Shown here: in pieces, positions 14,532 through 16,828 of the stretch
How the letters are laid out: each line of letters starts with the position of its first letter
Position numbering within the stretch: the first letter of the stretch is position 1
Assembly (NCBI GenBank): GCA_036257895.1
Contig: DATAES010000261.1
Span: 1 to 16,828, forward strand
Direction of reading: 5' to 3'
Origin: DATAES01 sp036257895
GTDB taxonomy: Bacteria > Actinomycetota > Acidimicrobiia > Acidimicrobiales > JACDCH01
Length of the DNA stretch: 16,828 nucleotides
Position numbers and translations under genes: made by a program
Notes under the pieces: model-generated
The model's input: only the letters and a program-made list of their open reading frames with translations
Databases searched by the model: none
Told to the model about the DNA's origin: nothing

Positions 14532-14616
14532 CCGAGCAGAGCGAGGGCATGGCGGCCGAGCGACCGCCAGGGTGCCGGACGCCGATGGGGTCCGGGGGCG
14601 CAGCCCCCGGGGAATC
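14524..14616 (+). repeat. ATGA-linker repeat, copy C (longest form, with hairpin)
   Basis: Same 5' end CGTCATGA-N-CGAGC as copies A and B. An 11-bp direct repeat TCATGACCGAG is found at both edges (14526-14536 and 14615-14625), as if the insert had duplicated the start region of the downstream gene. Confidence 0.75.
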
Positions 14617-14620
14617 ATGA
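14528..14620 (+). CDS. 30-residue micro-ORF linking chdC and csaA-like gene
   Basis: Begins MTEQSEGMAAERPPG and ends MGSGGAAPGES. The ATG is inside the ATGA of the chdC stop and the TGA inside the ATGA of the next start (14617-14620). It is homologous to the 23-residue micro-ORF before the FtsH-like gene. It keeps translation continuous across a G/C hairpin just before the downstream ATG. Peptide function, if any, is unknown. Confidence 0.45.
   Translation: MTEQSEGMAAERPPGCRTPMGSGGAAPGES
14592..14610 (+). repeat. G/C hairpin immediately upstream of csaA-like start
   Basis: Arms CCGGGGGC (14592-14599) and GCCCCCGG (14603-14610), eight perfect pairs with a GCA loop, ending six bases before ATG 14617. 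In the mRNA it would cover the ribosome binding region unless a translating ribosome opens it. It has no U tract, and its place inside a coupled ORF argues against a terminator. Confidence 0.75.
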
Positions 14621-14982
14621 CCGAGGTCGAACCGAAGCCGACGATCACGTTCGGCAAGTTCCAGAACGTCGACATGCGCGTCGCGCTCGTCAGATCCGCG
14701 CCCATCGCGCCCGGTACCAATGCGCCGTCGCGGCTCGTGGCGCTCGACCTCGGACCTCTCGGGCGCCGGCAGTCCGTCGCGCAGTTCGCACTGGTCGACG
14801 AGTCCGATCTGGTCGGCAAGTTCGTCGTCGCCTGCATCAACCTCGCGCCGCGACAGATAGGTGAACACCTCTCCGAAGCGCTCGTGCTCGGTGTGCCGCA
14901 CCCGGACAGTCCTGACGGACAAGCGCAAGCACTCCCCTTGTTCGTGAGCGACCTCGCCACACCCGGTGACCGAGTCTTCTAG
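14617..14982 (+). CDS. CsaA-like tRNA-binding (EMAP/Trbp111-type OB-fold) domain protein
   Basis: 121 residues made only of a tRNA-binding OB-fold domain. The family pattern is visible as ITFGKFQNVDMRVALV, LDLGPLGRRQSVAQF (the S-A-Q signature), LVGKFVVACINLAPRQIGEHLSEALVLGV and a closing hydrophobic PLFVSDLATPGDRV. CsaA and Trbp111 are homodimers that bind the tRNA elbow, and CsaA of Bacillus also has chaperone-like export activity. The role here is unknown. ATG 14617 is chosen over an in-frame upstream start at 14572 because conservation begins after MTEVEPKP and because of the ATGA overlap. The segment GLGxKQSSAQ of typical CsaA is modified to GPLGRRQSVAQ. It probably shares the chdC transcript. 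Confidence 0.85.
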   Translation: MTEVEPKPTITFGKFQNVDMRVALVRSAPIAPGTNAPSRLVALDLGPLGRRQSVAQFALVDESDLVGKFVVACINLAPRQIGEHLSEALVLGVPHPDSPDGQAQALPLFVSDLATPGDRVF

Positions 14983-14985
14983 AGT
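14980..14985 (+). promoter_or_regulatory. putative -10 of the livH-type gene, overlapping the upstream stop codon
   Basis: TAGAGT uses the TAG stop of the csaA-like gene. It ends nine bases before GTG 14995, so the leader would be only about three bases. Confidence 0.4.
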
Positions 14986-14994
14986 CCGAGCCTC

Positions 14995-16386
14995 GTGGGG
15001 GGTGCAAGGAATGTTGCACTGACGAAACGACGACTGTGCACGCTGATACTGCTCGCCGTTTGCTTCGGCGTGCTGCAGTTGTTCGCGTCACCCGCGTACG
15101 GCCAGACGCCGGCGACGACTCCCACCTCGTCTGATGCGCAGACCTCGAGTACCGAGTCCTCGGGTCCGTCGACCACCGGTGGTGGCACGTCGGTTCGTGG
15201 CACGCTCGTCGATCGCAAGGGCACGTCCGACTCGAAGGACGACGAGCCGGTCAAGGACGTCAAGATCACCGTCGCGAAGGACAACGGCGAACTGGCGGGC
15301 TCCACGGTCACGGACGAGGACGGCAAGTTCCTCATCGAGATCCCCACCGGAGAAGGTGACTACGTCGCCACACTGGACACGAGCACACTGCCGAAGGGCG
15401 TGAAGCTTCCCGAGAGTGCTGCGACGTTGAAGTTCCGGCTCGGACCCGGCCAGTCACGAGTCCTGTTGTTCGATCTCAACGCGGCGACTCGTTCGACCAC
15501 GGGCAAGTTCGACGCTTTCCTGCAAGCGATCGTGGACGGGACCAACTTCGGCCTCATCATCGCGATGTGCTCGGTCGGCCTCTCGTTGATCTATGGCACG
15601 ACCCAACTCGTGAACTTTGCCCATGGCGAGCTCGTGACGCTCGGCGCGATCGTCGCGTACTACTTCAACCAGAACTTCGGCTGGCCGCTACTCGTTGCTG
15701 CGCCCGCAGCGGTCATCGTCGTCGGCGGGTTCGGTTGGTTGCTCGACGCGGGGTTCTGGGGTCCGCTGCGCCGTCGCGGCACGGGCCACATTGCGCAGAT
15801 GGTCATCTCGATCGGGCTCGCGCTGGCGATGCTCAACCTGTACTTGTACACGTTCGGCGGTATCACCAGGCCGTACACCGACTACCACGCGCAGCCCGCG
15901 TGGTCGATCGGCTCCGTCGATCTGGCGCCGAAGAAGTTCGCCAGCACCATGATCAGCCTCGTCGTCCTGATCATCGTGGCCGTTGCGCTGCAGCGGACGC
16001 GCACGGGTAAGGCGATGCGGGCCATCTCTGACAACCCGGACCTCGCCGCATCGTCGGGGATCAACGTCGACGCGGTCATTCGTCTCGTGTGGATGTTCGG
16101 CGCCGGCCTCGCCGCGTTGGGCGGCATCCTCTTCTCGGTCAGCCAGGACGTGAACTTCGAAGAGGGTTCGTCGATCCTGCTGCTCCTGTTCGCAGCCATC
16201 ACGTTGGGAGGCCTCGGCGCGGCTTATGGCGCACTCATCGGAGGATTCGTGGTCGGTCTGTTCGTGAACGTCTCGACGGTATGGCTTCCGACCGAGTTGA
16301 AGAACGTCGGCGCGCTCTTCGTGTTGATCCTCGTGCTGCTCGTGCGTCCGCAAGGCATCCTCGGACGAGCGGAACGGGTGGGATAG
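14995..16386 (+). CDS. LivH-type branched-chain amino acid ABC permease with secreted N-terminal domain (fusion)
   Basis: 463 residues, against roughly 290-300 for LivH. A signal peptide (about 10-36, basic KRR then a hydrophobic core, possible cleavage after PAYG) is followed by a Thr/Ser-rich linker (38-65) and a beta-rich domain (66-165) resembling carboxypeptidase-regulatory or prealbumin-like Ig folds: VRGTLVDRKG, VKDVKITVAKDNGELAGSTV, TDEDGKFLIEIPTGEGDYVA. The permease follows from about 175 with LivH blocks SLIYGTTQLVNFAHGELVTL, ISIGLALAML, RTGKAMRAISDNPDLAASSG (coupling to the ATPase) and GAAYGALIGGFVVGL, then VRPQGILG. The outside domain could dock the binding protein. GTG 14995 is the only reasonable in-frame start. 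livM follows after four bases. Exact substrate is unknown. Confidence 0.88.
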   Translation: MGGARNVALTKRRLCTLILLAVCFGVLQLFASPAYGQTPATTPTSSDAQTSSTESSGPSTTGGGTSVRGTLVDRKGTSDSKDDEPVKDVKITVAKDNGELAGSTVTDEDGKFLIEIPTGEGDYVATLDTSTLPKGVKLPESAATLKFRLGPGQSRVLLFDLNAATRSTTGKFDAFLQAIVDGTNFGLIIAMCSVGLSLIYGTTQLVNFAHGELVTLGAIVAYYFNQNFGWPLLVAAPAAVIVVGGFGWLLDAGFWGPLRRRGTGHIAQMVISIGLALAMLNLYLYTFGGITRPYTDYHAQPAWSIGSVDLAPKKFASTMISLVVLIIVAVALQRTRTGKAMRAISDNPDLAASSGINVDAVIRLVWMFGAGLAALGGILFSVSQDVNFEEGSSILLLLFAAITLGGLGAAYGALIGGFVVGLFVNVSTVWLPTELKNVGALFVLILVLLVRPQGILGRAERVG

Positions 16387-16390
16387 CGAC

Positions 16391-16828
16391 GTGGACTGGG
16401 ACTCGATCTTCCGAAACGGTGGAGAGGCGGCCTTGGGTCCGGCAGCCATCTACACCGCACTCGCCGCCATCGGGCTCAACATCCAGTTCGGCTACACGGG
16501 TCTGTTGAACTTCGGGCAGGCCGCGTTCGCGGCAGCGGGTGCATACGGCCTGGCGGTCGCCGTCACCACCTACGGCTTGTCGTTCTGGACAGGCGTGTTC
16601 CTCGGACTCTTTGCTTCCGTGATCCTCGCGCTGCTGTTGGGTTTCCCGACCCTGCGGCTGCGCGCGGACTACCTGGCGATCGTGACCATCGCGGCGAGCG
16701 AGATCGTGCGGCTCACCGTGCGTTCGGTGCGGTTCACGTCGACGCTCGGCGGCACGGACGGTCTGCAGAACTTCACCGGCCGATTCTTCGAGATCAGCCC
16801 GCTGCACGGTTCGGAGTACGGCTTCTGG
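16391..16828 (+). CDS. livM: LivM-type branched-chain amino acid ABC permease (3' end outside window)
   Basis: 146 codons from GTG 16391 to the window edge with no stop. The start is four bases after the livH-type stop, with GGGTGGGA at 16374-16381 as ribosome binding site. LNIQFGYTGLLNFGQAAFAA is the typical LivM first-helix block, followed by AAGAYGLAVAV, FPTLRLRADYLAIVTIAASE (the LRG.YLAI.T motif of LivM) and TGGxxG-like TLGGTDGLQNF. It forms the second membrane subunit of the importer started by the preceding gene. The ATPase (livG, livF) and binding-protein genes would be expected nearby, outside the window. Confidence 0.9.
   Translation, partial: MDWDSIFRNGGEAALGPAAIYTALAAIGLNIQFGYTGLLNFGQAAFAAAGAYGLAVAVTTYGLSFWTGVFLGLFASVILALLLGFPTLRLRADYLAIVTIAASEIVRLTVRSVRFTSTLGGTDGLQNFTGRFFEISPLHGSEYGFW

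Overview
The window looks like chromosomal DNA of a high-GC actinobacterium. The markers are a DUF3263 gene followed by a LytR_C gene, a CysO-type sulfur carrier, a GroEL2-type chaperonin without groES beside it, actinobacterial coproheme decarboxylase (ChdC/HemQ), the Streptomyces-like OtsA variant and GpgS. Several genes also show the -10 pattern of leaderless transcripts. Acidimicrobiia (Ilumatobacter-like) is my best guess, but this is inference because no rRNA or phylogenetic marker could be compared.

Layout. 1-219: 3' end of a SpoU/TrmH-type 23S rRNA methyltransferase gene, whose last codons lie antisense to a tRNA-Thr(UGU). 263-1137: DUF3263 protein and membrane-anchored LytR_C protein, stop and start overlapping. 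1182-5872: a compact compatible-solute island with otsB and otsA (convergent, no gap), glycerate kinase (divergent from otsA, start codons almost touching), two small genes of unknown role, and gpgS. 5920-6251: cysO behind a 16-codon leader ORF with a leaderless-type promoter. 6261-7682: a flavoprotein oxidoreductase transcribed away from groEL. 7696-7771: two CIRCE operators (HrcA) and a promoter for groEL (7816-9438), which is followed by a strong hairpin terminator and a separate 50-bp symmetrical palindrome. 9655-10458: fdhD. 10500-13835: a lipoprotein gene, two ATGA-linked micro-ORFs and a divergent FtsH-like AAA+ metalloprotease with an enlarged AAA domain and a polyproline tail. 13845-14982: chdC/hemQ, a third micro-ORF, and a CsaA-like tRNA-binding-domain protein. 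14995-16828: a LivH-type permease fused to a secreted N-terminal domain, and the start of livM, cut by the window edge.

How the parts work together. OtsA/OtsB make trehalose. GpgS makes glucosyl-3-phosphoglycerate from UDP-glucose and 3-phosphoglycerate, and glycerate kinase links free glycerate to that pool, so the island plausibly serves osmolytes or methylglucose lipopolysaccharide. GroEL, FtsH-like protease and lipoprotein suggest protein quality control. LivH/LivM begin an amino-acid (or related) ABC importer whose remaining genes would lie downstream.

The most unusual signal is a family of short homologous DNA inserts (5928-5978, 11157-11228, 14524-14616). Each sits between a promoter or upstream gene and a downstream gene, and each reads as a micro-ORF whose first ATG and final TGA lie in ATGA overlaps or at a leaderless start. 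Translation can therefore pass through without a break. Other standouts are the 26-bp tandem duplication that creates an additional coupled micro-ORF, the 50-bp palindrome after groEL, the LivH fusion, and the use of TAG stop codons as the first bases of -10 elements.
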